Source: an uncultured Croceicoccus sp. (GTDB lineage: Bacteria; Pseudomonadota; Alphaproteobacteria; Sphingomonadales; Sphingomonadaceae). From it: a DNA stretch of 53,852 nt. The DNA lies in contig NZ_CANMCP010000012.1 in NCBI RefSeq assembly GCF_947496385.1, forward strand, positions 1-53,852, given 5' to 3'. Numbering within the stretch: position 1 is the stretch's first letter; every line of letters starts with the position of its first letter. The translations under genes and the position numbers were made by a program. The notes under the pieces were generated by a model. That model saw nothing but the letters and a program-made list of their open reading frames with translations. It did no database searches and was not told where the DNA came from. Positions 43,931 through 51,564 of this stretch are shown one piece after another.

Positions 43931-45772
43931 ATGGCAAGGACCCGTTCGAACGAGGGGCCGTACGCGATGACCTTGTCCGAGATCGAAAACGCGACGAATC
44001 TCGTGGCGATGTTCCTGTCGCGCGCCGACCGGATGGGCGATGCGCCGTTCCTCGTGGCGAGGAAGGACGGCGACTGGCGCCCGATATCCTGGGCGGAGGC
44101 GGCGCGCCGGGTCTGCCTCATGGCGGAAGGATTGCGGCGGATCGGGCTCGAAAAAGGGGACCGGGTGCTGCTCGTCGGGGAAAACCGGCCCGCGTGGTGC
44201 ATCGCCGACCTCGCCATCATGGCCGCCGGGCTGGTCACCGTGCCCGCCTATACTACCAACACCACGGCGGATCATCTCCACGTGCTCGAAAATTCGGGCG
44301 CTCGGGCCGCGGTGGTCTCCAATTCGAAGCTCGCGGCGACCCTGCTCCCCGCCATGCTCAACAGCGATTGCGCCGAACATCTCGTCTCCATCGACCCGCT
44401 GCGGCAGGAACAGGCGGGGCAGGTGCGCTTTCACCGCTGCCCCGACCTTTACGAAGGGGATGCCGCCGCCGCCCGCGCCGCGGTCGATGCGCGCATCGCC
44501 GGCGTCACGCGCGAAGACCTCGCCTGCATCATCTATACCAGCGGCACCGGCGGCGCGCCGCGCGGCGTGCGGCAGCATCACGGCGCCATCCTGCACAATT
44601 GCGCGGGGGCGGCGCGGATCATCGCGCAGGATTTCGGATGGGAGCACGAACGCTTCCTGTCGTTCCTGCCGCTTTCGCACGCGTATGAACACACGGGCGG
44701 ACAATATCTGCCGATCTGCCTCGGCGCGGAAATCTACTATGCCGAGGGGCTGGACAGGCTGTCGGCCAATATCGAGGAGACGTCACCGACGATCATGGTC
44801 GTCGTGCCGCGCCTGTTCGAAGTGATGCGGACGAAGATCCTGCGCCAGATGAAGGGGCAGGGGAAGGTGGCGAACACGCTGCTGTCGCGTGCGGTCGCGC
44901 TGGCGCAGCGGCAATCGGAAGAGCGCACCCGCCCCCTCCTCGACCCGATCGAGGACACGGTGCTCGACCGCAGCCTTCGGCCCAAGATCCGGGCGAAATT
45001 CGGCGGGCGGATCAAGGCGATGGTGTCGGGCGGGGCCCCGCTCAGCCCCGATATCGGCTATTTCTTCACCGGGCTCGGCCTGCCGCTGATGCAGGGATAC
45101 GGACAGACGGAGGCTGGCCCGGTCATCAGCTGCAACCGGCCGGCGGCGGGGCTGCGGATGGATACGGTCGGTCCGCCGCTGCACGGGGTGGAGGTACGGA
45201 TCGCGGACGACGGCGAAATCCTCGTGCGCGGGGAACTGGTCATGCACGGCTATTGGCGCAATGCATCGGAAACGGCGAAGGCGTTGCAGGACGGCTGGCT
45301 CCACACCGGCGACATCGGCCATCTCGATGCGAAGGGCCGGATCGTCATCACCGATCGCAAGAAGGACATGATCGTCAACGACAAGGGCGACAATATCGCA
45401 CCGCAGCGGGTGGAGGGGATGCTCACCCTCGAACCCGAAATCGCGCAGGCGATGGTCACCGGCGATCGCAAACCCTATGTCGTCGCGCTCATCGTGCCCG
45501 ATGCGGAATGGGCCGCGGAATGGGGCCGCGCGCACGATCGGGACGGGGAATGGCGCGAATGGACCGAGGATGCGGCGTTCAGGGCCGCGATCCGCGATGC
45601 GCTGGACCGGGTGAACGCCCATCTTTCGGTGATCGAACGGGTGCGCGGATTTGCCTTTGCCGACGAGGCGTTTTCGATCGAGAACGAGGAAATGACCCCG
45701 TCGCTCAAGATCCGGCGGCACAAGATCCGCGACCGTTACGGCAGCCGGACCGACGCGCTCTACCGCGGGTAA
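43931..45772 (+). CDS. Long-chain acyl-CoA synthetase (AMP-forming)
   Basis: 613 residues, the length of the long-chain (FAA/LC-FACS) group. Adenylate-forming motifs: IIYTSGTGGAPRGV at 200-213, FLPLSHAYEHTGGQY, GYGQTEAGPVIS, HTGDIGHLDAKGRIVITDRKKDM and DNIAPQRVEG. Usual T/S-G-T-T/S-G-x-P-K-G has RG instead of KG in the P-loop. It activates fatty acids to acyl-CoA for beta-oxidation or lipid synthesis. The ATG at 43931 follows AGAGAGGAG; upstream frame is ggt shadow. Convergent with the next gene, 12 bases apart. Confidence 0.9.
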   Translation: MARTRSNEGPYAMTLSEIENATNLVAMFLSRADRMGDAPFLVARKDGDWRPISWAEAARRVCLMAEGLRRIGLEKGDRVLLVGENRPAWCIADLAIMAAGLVTVPAYTTNTTADHLHVLENSGARAAVVSNSKLAATLLPAMLNSDCAEHLVSIDPLRQEQAGQVRFHRCPDLYEGDAAAARAAVDARIAGVTREDLACIIYTSGTGGAPRGVRQHHGAILHNCAGAARIIAQDFGWEHERFLSFLPLSHAYEHTGGQYLPICLGAEIYYAEGLDRLSANIEETSPTIMVVVPRLFEVMRTKILRQMKGQGKVANTLLSRAVALAQRQSEERTRPLLDPIEDTVLDRSLRPKIRAKFGGRIKAMVSGGAPLSPDIGYFFTGLGLPLMQGYGQTEAGPVISCNRPAAGLRMDTVGPPLHGVEVRIADDGEILVRGELVMHGYWRNASETAKALQDGWLHTGDIGHLDAKGRIVITDRKKDMIVNDKGDNIAPQRVEGMLTLEPEIAQAMVTGDRKPYVVALIVPDAEWAAEWGRAHDRDGEWREWTEDAAFRAAIRDALDRVNAHLSVIERVRGFAFADEAFSIENEEMTPSLKIRRHKIRDRYGSRTDALYRG

Positions 45773-45784
45773 GCGGCGGCGCCC

Positions 45785-46330
45785 TCAGTGCGCAGGGGGC
45801 TGCGGTACGAGCGCCTTGTCCGCGACGAAGGTCGGCACGAATTGCGGACGCCGCGACGACCAGCCGGATGCGGTCGCGTCGTCCTCGCTTATGGATTTGA
45901 GCAATCGGGCACGGCGTTCGGGCGCCAGTTTCGGCATCGCCGCCACCGCGCAGAACGACGCGGGCAGCCACAGCCTGACATCGGGGCCGAGCATCCTTTC
46001 ATACAGGAAGCGATAGGCATCGAATTTGGAGATGCAGCCCTCGCACAGGTCGAACACCGTCAACCGGACGAGGCGCCCGAAGAACAGGTCGACATTCTGA
46101 TCGACATGGGTCGGGATTGCGCCGCGCAGTTCGGCGATGTCCTTGTAGGCCATGACCTGCTGCCGGATGGAGACGGCCTCCCGGCTCGTGCGGGCATAGC
46201 GTTCGTAGGGATCGTGCCGTTCGAACGCGATGTCGAGGCTGCGCCGGATATAGCGTTGCTCTGCCGGATCGAACGCGGCAAACACGCGCATCTCGGCGAT
46301 AAGCTGCTCTCCTGTGCTGTCCTGACCCAT
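45785..46330 (-). CDS. Hypothetical protein, 181 residues
   Basis: I do not recognise this protein. It is soluble and largely helical, with no signal peptide or membrane segment. Features are FAAFDPAEQRYIRRSLDIAFERHDPYERYART, a CxxC in LCEGCISKFDAYRFLYERML and a basic stretch LAPERRARLLKSISEDD. The coding pattern and the convergent, tight packing with the acyl-CoA ligase gene support a real gene. The ATG at 46330 is immediately preceded by an in-frame GTG. A CtrA-like motif lies 51 bases upstream. Confidence 0.6.
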   Translation of the reverse strand: MGQDSTGEQLIAEMRVFAAFDPAEQRYIRRSLDIAFERHDPYERYARTSREAVSIRQQVMAYKDIAELRGAIPTHVDQNVDLFFGRLVRLTVFDLCEGCISKFDAYRFLYERMLGPDVRLWLPASFCAVAAMPKLAPERRARLLKSISEDDATASGWSSRRPQFVPTFVADKALVPQPPAH

Positions 46331-46381
46331 CACGATACACCCCTTTCGCGTCCAAGCGGAAAGGAAGATCGCGCGGTTTGG

Positions 46382-46396
46382 TTAAACTTTCGTAAA
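46382..46396 (-). promoter_or_regulatory. CtrA-like site upstream of the 181-residue protein gene
   Basis: On the minus strand TTTA-CGAAAGT-TTAA, 7 of 8 matches to TTAA-N7-TTAA. It ends 51 bases before the start codon, nearly the same distance as the similar site before the PAS-like gene. The rest of the 97-base gap holds nothing else I recognise. Confidence 0.35.
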
Positions 46397-46427
46397 CACC
46401 GCGCCGGCAGGGATCAGACCCGCAGCG

Positions 46428-47426
46428 TCAGATCAAGCCCGAGAGCGGGCTGGACGGATCGGCATATTTGCGCGTCGCCATGCGCCCGGCGCGATAGGCG
46501 GCGCGTCCCGCCTCCACCCCCCGCCGCATGGCCTGCGCCATGAGCACGGGGTTCTTCGCCTCGGCAATGGCGGTGTTCATCAACACCCCGTCGCAGCCAA
46601 GCTCCATCGCGACCGCGGCATCCGACGCGGTGCCGACGCCCGCATCGACGAGAACGGGCACGTTCGCCCCCTCCACGATGAGGCGGATGGTCACGCGGTT
46701 CTGAATGCCGAGGCCCGAACCGATCGGCGCGCCCAGCGGCATGATCGCGACGGCGCCCGCTTCCTCAAGCTGCTTCGCCGCGATGGGATCGTCGGTGCAA
46801 TAGACCATCGGCTTGAACCCTTCGGACACCAGCGTTTCGGTCGCTTTCAAGGTCTCGCGCATGTCGGGATAAAGCGTCTTCGCCTCGCCCAGCACCTCCA
46901 GCTTCACAAGGTCCCAACCGCCGGCCTCCCGTGCGAGCCGCAGCGTGCGCACCGCTTCCTCGGCATTGAAGCAGCCTGCGGTATTCGGAAGATAGGTCAC
47001 CTTTTTCGGGTCGATGAAATCGGTGAGCATCGGCGCCTTGGGGTCCGTCACATTGACGCGGCGCACGGCGACAGTGACGATCTCGGCGCCCGAAGCTTCG
47101 AGCGCGGCGGCGTTCTGCGCAAAATCCTTGTACTTGCCGGTGCCGACGATCAGGCGGGAGGTGAAGCGGCGCCCGGCCACTTCCCAGCTATCGTCATCGT
47201 CATGGTCCCCGCCGCCGACGAAATGCACGATTTCGAGCGTATCGCCGTCGGACAGCGCCACATCGGCGAGCCTGGAGCGCGGCACGATCTCGCCATTGCG
47301 CTCCACCGCGATCTTCGTCGGATCGAGCTCCAGTTGACGGGCGAGGTCGGCGACGGTCGCGCCGCCGGGTGCATGCATGCGGTCGCCATTGACCTGGATT
47401 GCGATTGTGTCGGTGGTTTGGGTCAT
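46428..47426 (-). CDS. thiSG: Fused sulfur carrier ThiS and thiazole synthase ThiG
   Basis: 332 residues. Residues 1-73 are ThiS ([23 protein letters not shown] ... [11 protein letters not shown]), with the Gly-Gly that should carry the thiocarboxylate at 71-73 but not at a free C-terminus. A short acidic linker (DHDDDDS) leads to Thi[36 protein letters not shown] (imine-forming Lys), [15 protein letters not shown] and [31 protein letters not shown]. It makes the thiazole half of thiamin. No other thi gene is near, and the 65-base upstream gap shows no TPP riboswitch; a weak TTGCAG-N16-TATGTC promoter (47460-47433) can be drawn. Confidence 0.93.
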   Translation of the reverse strand: MTQTTDTIAIQVNGDRMHAPGGATVADLARQLELDPTKIAVERNGEIVPRSRLADVALSDGDTLEIVHFVGGGDHDDDDSWEVAGRRFTSRLIVGTGKYKDFAQNAAALEASGAEIVTVAVRRVNVTDPKAPMLTDFIDPKKVTYLPNTAGCFNAEEAVRTLRLAREAGGWDLVKLEVLGEAKTLYPDMRETLKATETLVSEGFKPMVYCTDDPIAAKQLEEAGAVAIMPLGAPIGSGLGIQNRVTIRLIVEGANVPVLVDAGVGTASDAAVAMELGCDGVLMNTAIAEAKNPVLMAQAMRRGVEAGRAAYRAGRMATRKYADPSSPLSGLI

Positions 47427-47491
47427 GCGCACGACATAGCGCGCGATGGCCGCTCTGCAAGGCGCGACATGGATCGCGGGGCGCAATCGCC

Positions 47492-47872
47492 TCAGATCGT
47501 GCAGCGGTGGAGCCGCAGGTTCCACACATGCGCCGCCGCCACGAGCGTTACCCCGCTAATGGTCAGGACCGCCTCGACCGGCCCGTGCGGTCCCGCGATC
47601 GCGCCGGCCATCAGGGCGACACCCGCCCCGCCGAGAACGAGCGGCCCGCGCCGGCCCGAGCGCAGCGCGGCCAGGCCGATCGTCGCCCCGCCAATGAGCA
47701 GCGCGAGAACCAGGCCGAACTTGTGAATATCCGGCGACAGCAGCGCGTGCCCGCCGATCCCGACCGCCCCGACGAGGAGGATCGACGCCACGCAATGCAC
47801 CGCGCACAGGCCGGAGAGGCCAATGCCAAATCGGTCGAGGCTGAGCCGGCCAAGGAAACGGGGACGCTGCAT
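47492..47872 (-). CDS. MerC-family membrane protein
   Basis: 126 residues with four transmembrane helices. The N-terminal region [22 protein letters not shown] contains the Cys pair in helix 1 (CAVHC) typical of MerC domains, and further helices include [13 protein letters not shown] and [18 protein letters not shown] with a C-terminal His/Cys tail. MerC of mercury operons imports Hg(II); chromosomal homologues without other mer genes probably handle another metal. An AGGAG ribosome site precedes ATG 47872, and a small dyad lies 13 bases upstream. Confidence 0.85.
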   Translation of the reverse strand: MQRPRFLGRLSLDRFGIGLSGLCAVHCVASILLVGAVGIGGHALLSPDIHKFGLVLALLIGGATIGLAALRSGRRGPLVLGGAGVALMAGAIAGPHGPVEAVLTISGVTLVAAAHVWNLRLHRCTI

Positions 47873-47884
47873 GGCTCCTAGGTA

Positions 47885-47897
47885 TGATACATTATCA
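47885..47897. promoter_or_regulatory. TGATA-CAT-TATCA dyad upstream of merC-like gene
   Basis: A 5-bp perfect inverted repeat, extendable to 8-bp arms with two mismatches (GTATGATA/TATCACAT), in a short AT-rich patch between the divergent MerC and ctaA genes. Its shape and place resemble Fur/Zur-type operators, but it does not match a consensus I can state firmly. Confidence 0.3.
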
Positions 47898-47950
47898 CAT
47901 TGCGCAACCCGCTCTTGCGATTTTTCCGATTTGGTCGCAGGGGCGCACGC

Positions 47951-49042
47951 ATGGCTGTGCAATATTCAATGCCCGAAGGCAGCTTGCCCGTCGGTCCGGC
48001 GCGTCCGCTTTCCATTGCGCGCTGGCTCATGGTCGTCGCCGTGCTCGTCGTGGCGATGGTCATCGTGGGCGGTATCACCCGCCTCACCGAATCGGGGCTT
48101 TCCATTACCGAGTGGAAACCCGTCACCGGCGCACTTCCCCCGATGAACCAGGCGCAGTGGGAGGCCGAGTTCGCCGCCTATCGTCGCATTCCCGAATATG
48201 TGCAGGTGAACGGCCCGGCGGGCATGACGCTGGCACAGTACAAGTTCATCTATTTCTGGGAATGGGCGCATCGTTTGCTCGGCCGGGTGATCGGCCTCGC
48301 CTTTGCGCTGCCGCTTGCGTTCTACTGGATCCGCGGGATGATTCCCGGCGGGTACAAACCGCGCCTCCTCGCGCTGCTCGCGCTTGGCGGGTTGCAGGGG
48401 GCGTTCGGCTGGCTGATGGTGCGTTCGGGCGTGGGGCCGGACGCGCTGGCCGATGCACGCACCGATGTCAGCCATTACTGGCTTTCGATTCACCTGATGA
48501 CTGCGCTCTTCACGCTGGGCGGGCTGGTGTGGACGGCGCTCGATCTCCGGCTGAATGCGCGCGGGGTGCCGCCGGCCCGGTTGCGGGGCTTCGCGGTGTT
48601 CGTGCTCCTCGTGCTCGCCATTCAGCTTCTGTACGGGGCGTGGATGGCCGGGCTCAATGCGGGCTATGTCGCCCGGGACTGGCCCTTGATGCAGGGCGCG
48701 CTGTTTCCCGCCGGGATCGACTGGTCACAGGGCGTGCTCCATGCGTTGAGCGCGGATCCTTTCCTCGTGCATTTCATCCATCGGTGGTGGGCGTGGGCGG
48801 CGGTCGCGGCGCTGATGGTTCTGGCGCGGCGGATCAAGGTGCGGTCGCGCGGGGCATCGGTGGCGATCCATGCTGCTTTCGGGACGCAGATCCTGCTCGG
48901 CATCGCGACGGTGATGAGCGCGCTGGCGCTCTGGATCGCGGTCGCGCATCAGGCGGTCGGCGCGCTGCTGGTGATGGCGACGGTGTGGGGCGCGCATGTT
49001 CTTGGCGCCCGCGACCGCATGCCGGGAAGCGTGCTCAAATAA
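47951..49042 (+). CDS. ctaA: Heme A synthase (COX15/CtaA)
   Basis: 363 residues, eight transmembrane helices. Motifs: VIVGGITRLTESGLSITEWKPVTGALPP, FIYFWEWAHRLLGRVIG (first His pair), YGAWMAGLNAGYVARDWPLM and VHFIHRWWAWAAV / IAVAHQAVGALLV (second His pair). It converts heme O to heme A for aa3-type cytochrome c oxidase, so the organism has such an oxidase in addition to the cyo-encoded bo3 enzyme. ATG 47951 follows AGGGG; an in-frame TTG at 47900 is less likely. This is the type 2 form of alphaproteobacteria. Confidence 0.94.
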   Translation: MAVQYSMPEGSLPVGPARPLSIARWLMVVAVLVVAMVIVGGITRLTESGLSITEWKPVTGALPPMNQAQWEAEFAAYRRIPEYVQVNGPAGMTLAQYKFIYFWEWAHRLLGRVIGLAFALPLAFYWIRGMIPGGYKPRLLALLALGGLQGAFGWLMVRSGVGPDALADARTDVSHYWLSIHLMTALFTLGGLVWTALDLRLNARGVPPARLRGFAVFVLLVLAIQLLYGAWMAGLNAGYVARDWPLMQGALFPAGIDWSQGVLHALSADPFLVHFIHRWWAWAAVAALMVLARRIKVRSRGASVAIHAAFGTQILLGIATVMSALALWIAVAHQAVGALLVMATVWGAHVLGARDRMPGSVLK

Positions 49043-49151
49043 TCAGGGGGGATCGCCGTTTCGGTTCGTGGCTGCACCGCGAACCGCCCGATCCTGCGAA
49101 GTAAAACACGGCCCATTCAAAGTGTTCGAGGCCCGTAATAACAGGGCTTGC

Positions 49152-49180
49152 TTGAAATACTGCCATCCCGCGACTAGCGT
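49152..49180 (+). promoter_or_regulatory. Predicted promoter for the GGDEF gene
   Basis: TTGAAA (49152-49157), 17-base spacer, TAGCGT (49175-49180). The transcription start would be near 49187, giving a leader of about 83 bases before ATG 49270. Confidence 0.4.
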
Positions 49181-49205
49181 CCCTCTCGGGGGTGTCGGGG
49201 CGGTC

Positions 49206-49230
49206 GACCTTCGCATGGTTTACGAAGGTC
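49206..49230 (+). other. Hairpin in the 5' leader of the GGDEF gene
   Basis: GACCTTCG (49206-49213) and CGAAGGTC (49223-49230) form a perfect 8-bp stem with a 9-base loop, 40 bases before the start codon. There is no T-run, so termination of ctaA is unlikely; it could be an RNA control element or a protein-binding dyad. Confidence 0.45.
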
Positions 49231-49269
49231 TTGCGCCGCCCGGACGAAATAGTGATCGGGGACGCAGTC

Positions 49270-51168
49270 ATGAAATCGCCGTGGGGACGGGCGTTTCATA
49301 GGGGGCACGGGATTTTGGACGGGTTCGGCCCGCGCGCCGGTGCGCCTGCACTCGACGATGCGGCGCCGGATGGTTGCGCGATCCGCTGGCGCCTGCGCGC
49401 GATGCTGTCGCTTGTGGCGGGGGGAACAATCGTCATGCTCGCGCTACTCGTCGTCCTCCGCCCCCAGGTCGCCCATGCCCGCACCTTGCATCTCTCCGAT
49501 TTCTGTTATGCGGTCACCGCCCTGTCCACCGATGATCCGCCGGGGCCCGATGCCTACGATTGCGCCGGGCCGCCGGAGGAATACAACACGCGAAGCCTGT
49601 GGCTGCGGCTGAAGCGCACAGGCGCCGAGGATGCCGATGCCGAGGCGGTTCTCATCATCGGAAATACGCGGTTCGAACGCATGGAGGTCCGCTTTGTCGG
49701 GGTGACGGGAAAGGTGGCCCGCTACGCCGTTGCGGTCGGCGATTTTTCCGAACACTGGCGCCCCGGTTCCAAGATCGCGTTTTCGGACCATGCGTTGAAT
49801 GCGCCGCTGGAATCCATCGTCCTCAGGGTCGACCGGCTTTCCGACGTGCAGTTCCTGCGCATGAACATCACGCATGACGACGAGGCCGCGCTTCAGTTCG
49901 CGGCCCTTGCGGCGACGATCGGGGCGGGGCTGACGCTGCTGTTGATCGGTGCGCTTTACAATGCCGGCCTTGCCGTCGCGATGCGGTCGGGAAGTGCGGC
50001 GTGGCAGGGGGCCTGGGCGGCATGCGTGCTGGTCTGGGGGCTGATCTGGTCGCAGATGATCCTTGCCTTCGTGCCCGGACTTGCCGGAAGGACCTCGGCA
50101 CAGATTGCGACGTTTCTGGCCTGTCTGGCGATATTCCTCGCCACGGCCAGCGTGGTGAGCGCGATCCGCGAGGCGAGGGTGCCGCGCGCCTTGCGCCGGA
50201 TCACGGCGGGGACGGGGGCGCTCATCGGTCTATCCGGCATACCGCTTGCGCTCATGAGGACAGGCCCGCTGCATCTTCTGGCGAATATTGTCGGGATTCT
50301 CGTTCTTGGCGTGCTGGTGCTGTGCGCGGCGTGCATCGTGGTGGCGTGGCGGCGCGGGCATGCCCCTGCGATCTCGCTGGGCCGGGCGTGGGCGGTGCCG
50401 ATGCTCGCGCTCGGCAGTGTGCAGGTGTTCGATACGCAGGGCATGTTCTGGGGCGGCGGATCGCAGGTCATCGTGCTTTATGCCGCGGCGTGGCAGACCC
50501 TCTGGCTCGCCATATCGACGACCGCGAAATACGCGCATCTGCGCAACGAACGCGATCGTGCGCGCAGTGCGGAGGCCATCGCCTATCGCATGGCGCGGCA
50601 GGATGCGCTGACCGGGCTGGGCAATCGGCTGCACTTCATCGAAGCGGCAGAAGCGATGTTCGGCGCCGGTGCCGGCGTGTCGCCGGTGGCGCTTTTGCTC
50701 ATCGATGTTGACCGGTTCAAGGCGATCAATGACGGGTTCGGGCACGATGTCGGCGACGAGGTGCTGCGGTGCATCGCCGATACGCTCCGCCGCACATCGC
50801 CCGCAGGTTTTCCGGTCGCGCGGATGGGCGGGGAAGAGTTCGTGATCCTGACCCACGGGTTGGCGGGCGGTCCGCTTGCGGCCTTTGCGGAGCGGGTGCG
50901 GGCGGCGGTGGCGGAATGCCGGCACGATGTGCTCGGCGACGGATCGCGGCGCATTACCGTGAGTATAGGCGTCGCCGAAACGCGTGGGCAGACCGCGTAT
51001 GACACGCTTTACCGCATGGCGGATCAGGCGCTCTATGCCGCGAAGGAGGCGGGGCGGAACCGGGTGAATATCGCCGCGGTGCCGAATAGCCCGGCGATGG
51101 CGCGTCCGCTTGCGCCAGAGCCCGATACCGCACGGCCTGCCTCTCGCGTCGGCGCCCCGACGCCGTGA
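49270..51168 (+). CDS. Membrane diguanylate cyclase (7TM sensor + GGDEF)
   Basis: 632 residues. An N-terminal membrane segment (MLSLVAGGTIVMLALLVVL) precedes a periplasmic domain of about 140 residues with two Cys. Six to seven transmembrane helices follow (about 205-400), resembling a 7TMR-DISM sensor. A short coiled linker leads to a GGDEF domain: DALTGLGNRLHFIE, DVDRFKAINDGFGHDVGDEVL and active-site GGEEF at 520-524. The RxxD inhibitory I-site is missing. It should make cyclic di-GMP in response to an external signal. ATG 49270 has GGGGA about 9 bases upstream; GTG 49192 is an alternative. Confidence 0.87.
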   Translation: MKSPWGRAFHRGHGILDGFGPRAGAPALDDAAPDGCAIRWRLRAMLSLVAGGTIVMLALLVVLRPQVAHARTLHLSDFCYAVTALSTDDPPGPDAYDCAGPPEEYNTRSLWLRLKRTGAEDADAEAVLIIGNTRFERMEVRFVGVTGKVARYAVAVGDFSEHWRPGSKIAFSDHALNAPLESIVLRVDRLSDVQFLRMNITHDDEAALQFAALAATIGAGLTLLLIGALYNAGLAVAMRSGSAAWQGAWAACVLVWGLIWSQMILAFVPGLAGRTSAQIATFLACLAIFLATASVVSAIREARVPRALRRITAGTGALIGLSGIPLALMRTGPLHLLANIVGILVLGVLVLCAACIVVAWRRGHAPAISLGRAWAVPMLALGSVQVFDTQGMFWGGGSQVIVLYAAAWQTLWLAISTTAKYAHLRNERDRARSAEAIAYRMARQDALTGLGNRLHFIEAAEAMFGAGAGVSPVALLLIDVDRFKAINDGFGHDVGDEVLRCIADTLRRTSPAGFPVARMGGEEFVILTHGLAGGPLAAFAERVRAAVAECRHDVLGDGSRRITVSIGVAETRGQTAYDTLYRMADQALYAAKEAGRNRVNIAAVPNSPAMARPLAPEPDTARPASRVGAPTP

Positions 51169-51189
51169 GCTAGGGCACGCCCCTTGATT

Positions 51190-51477
51190 TCAGGGTTCTT
51201 CGCGGCGGCGCCTGTTTCGTCCGCGCGTCATGGGGTCGGGCTTTTTCGGGCGCGTCCATCCCGCCGGCGGCTCGACCGTCTGGCGCCCGGTGCCAAGCCC
51301 CATGCGGCCAGGCTGTTGCCGGGTCAGTCCGCTCGTATCCGCATCCGCCGCGCCGTCGGCATCGGCGCCGAGCCTCAGCAGGTTGATACGGTCGCGCAGC
51401 CGCCGCGCCTCTTCGAAATCCATCGCCGCGGCGGCGTCTTCCATGGCTTTGCGCAGGTTTTCGATCGTATCGTCCAT
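51190..51477 (-). CDS. UvrB/UvrC-motif (UVR) protein, stand-alone
   Basis: 95 residues. The N-terminus DDTIENLRKAMEDAAAAMDFEEARRLRDRINLL is a complete UVR motif, the helical hairpin by which UvrB and UvrC interact, but no nuclease or helicase domain is attached. The rest is Pro/Arg-rich with TSGLTRQQPGRMGLGTGRQTVEPPAGW and a basic tail, a pattern I associate with small sphingomonad proteins of this type. Function unknown. It starts 87 bases from the divergent ABC-F gene. Confidence 0.78.
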   Translation of the reverse strand: MDDTIENLRKAMEDAAAAMDFEEARRLRDRINLLRLGADADGAADADTSGLTRQQPGRMGLGTGRQTVEPPAGWTRPKKPDPMTRGRNRRRREEP

Positions 51478-51564
51478 GATCGTGCAACGCAGGCGGTGCC
51501 GGTTTATATCCCCGCTCGCCCTGCGTCCTTTGCAGCGGGGCGGGTTTGCGGCTAGGCGGCGGGC

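Noticed and set aside
47427-47491. TPP riboswitch before thiSG
   Set aside because: The gap is only 65 bases and lacks the conserved CUGAGA core.
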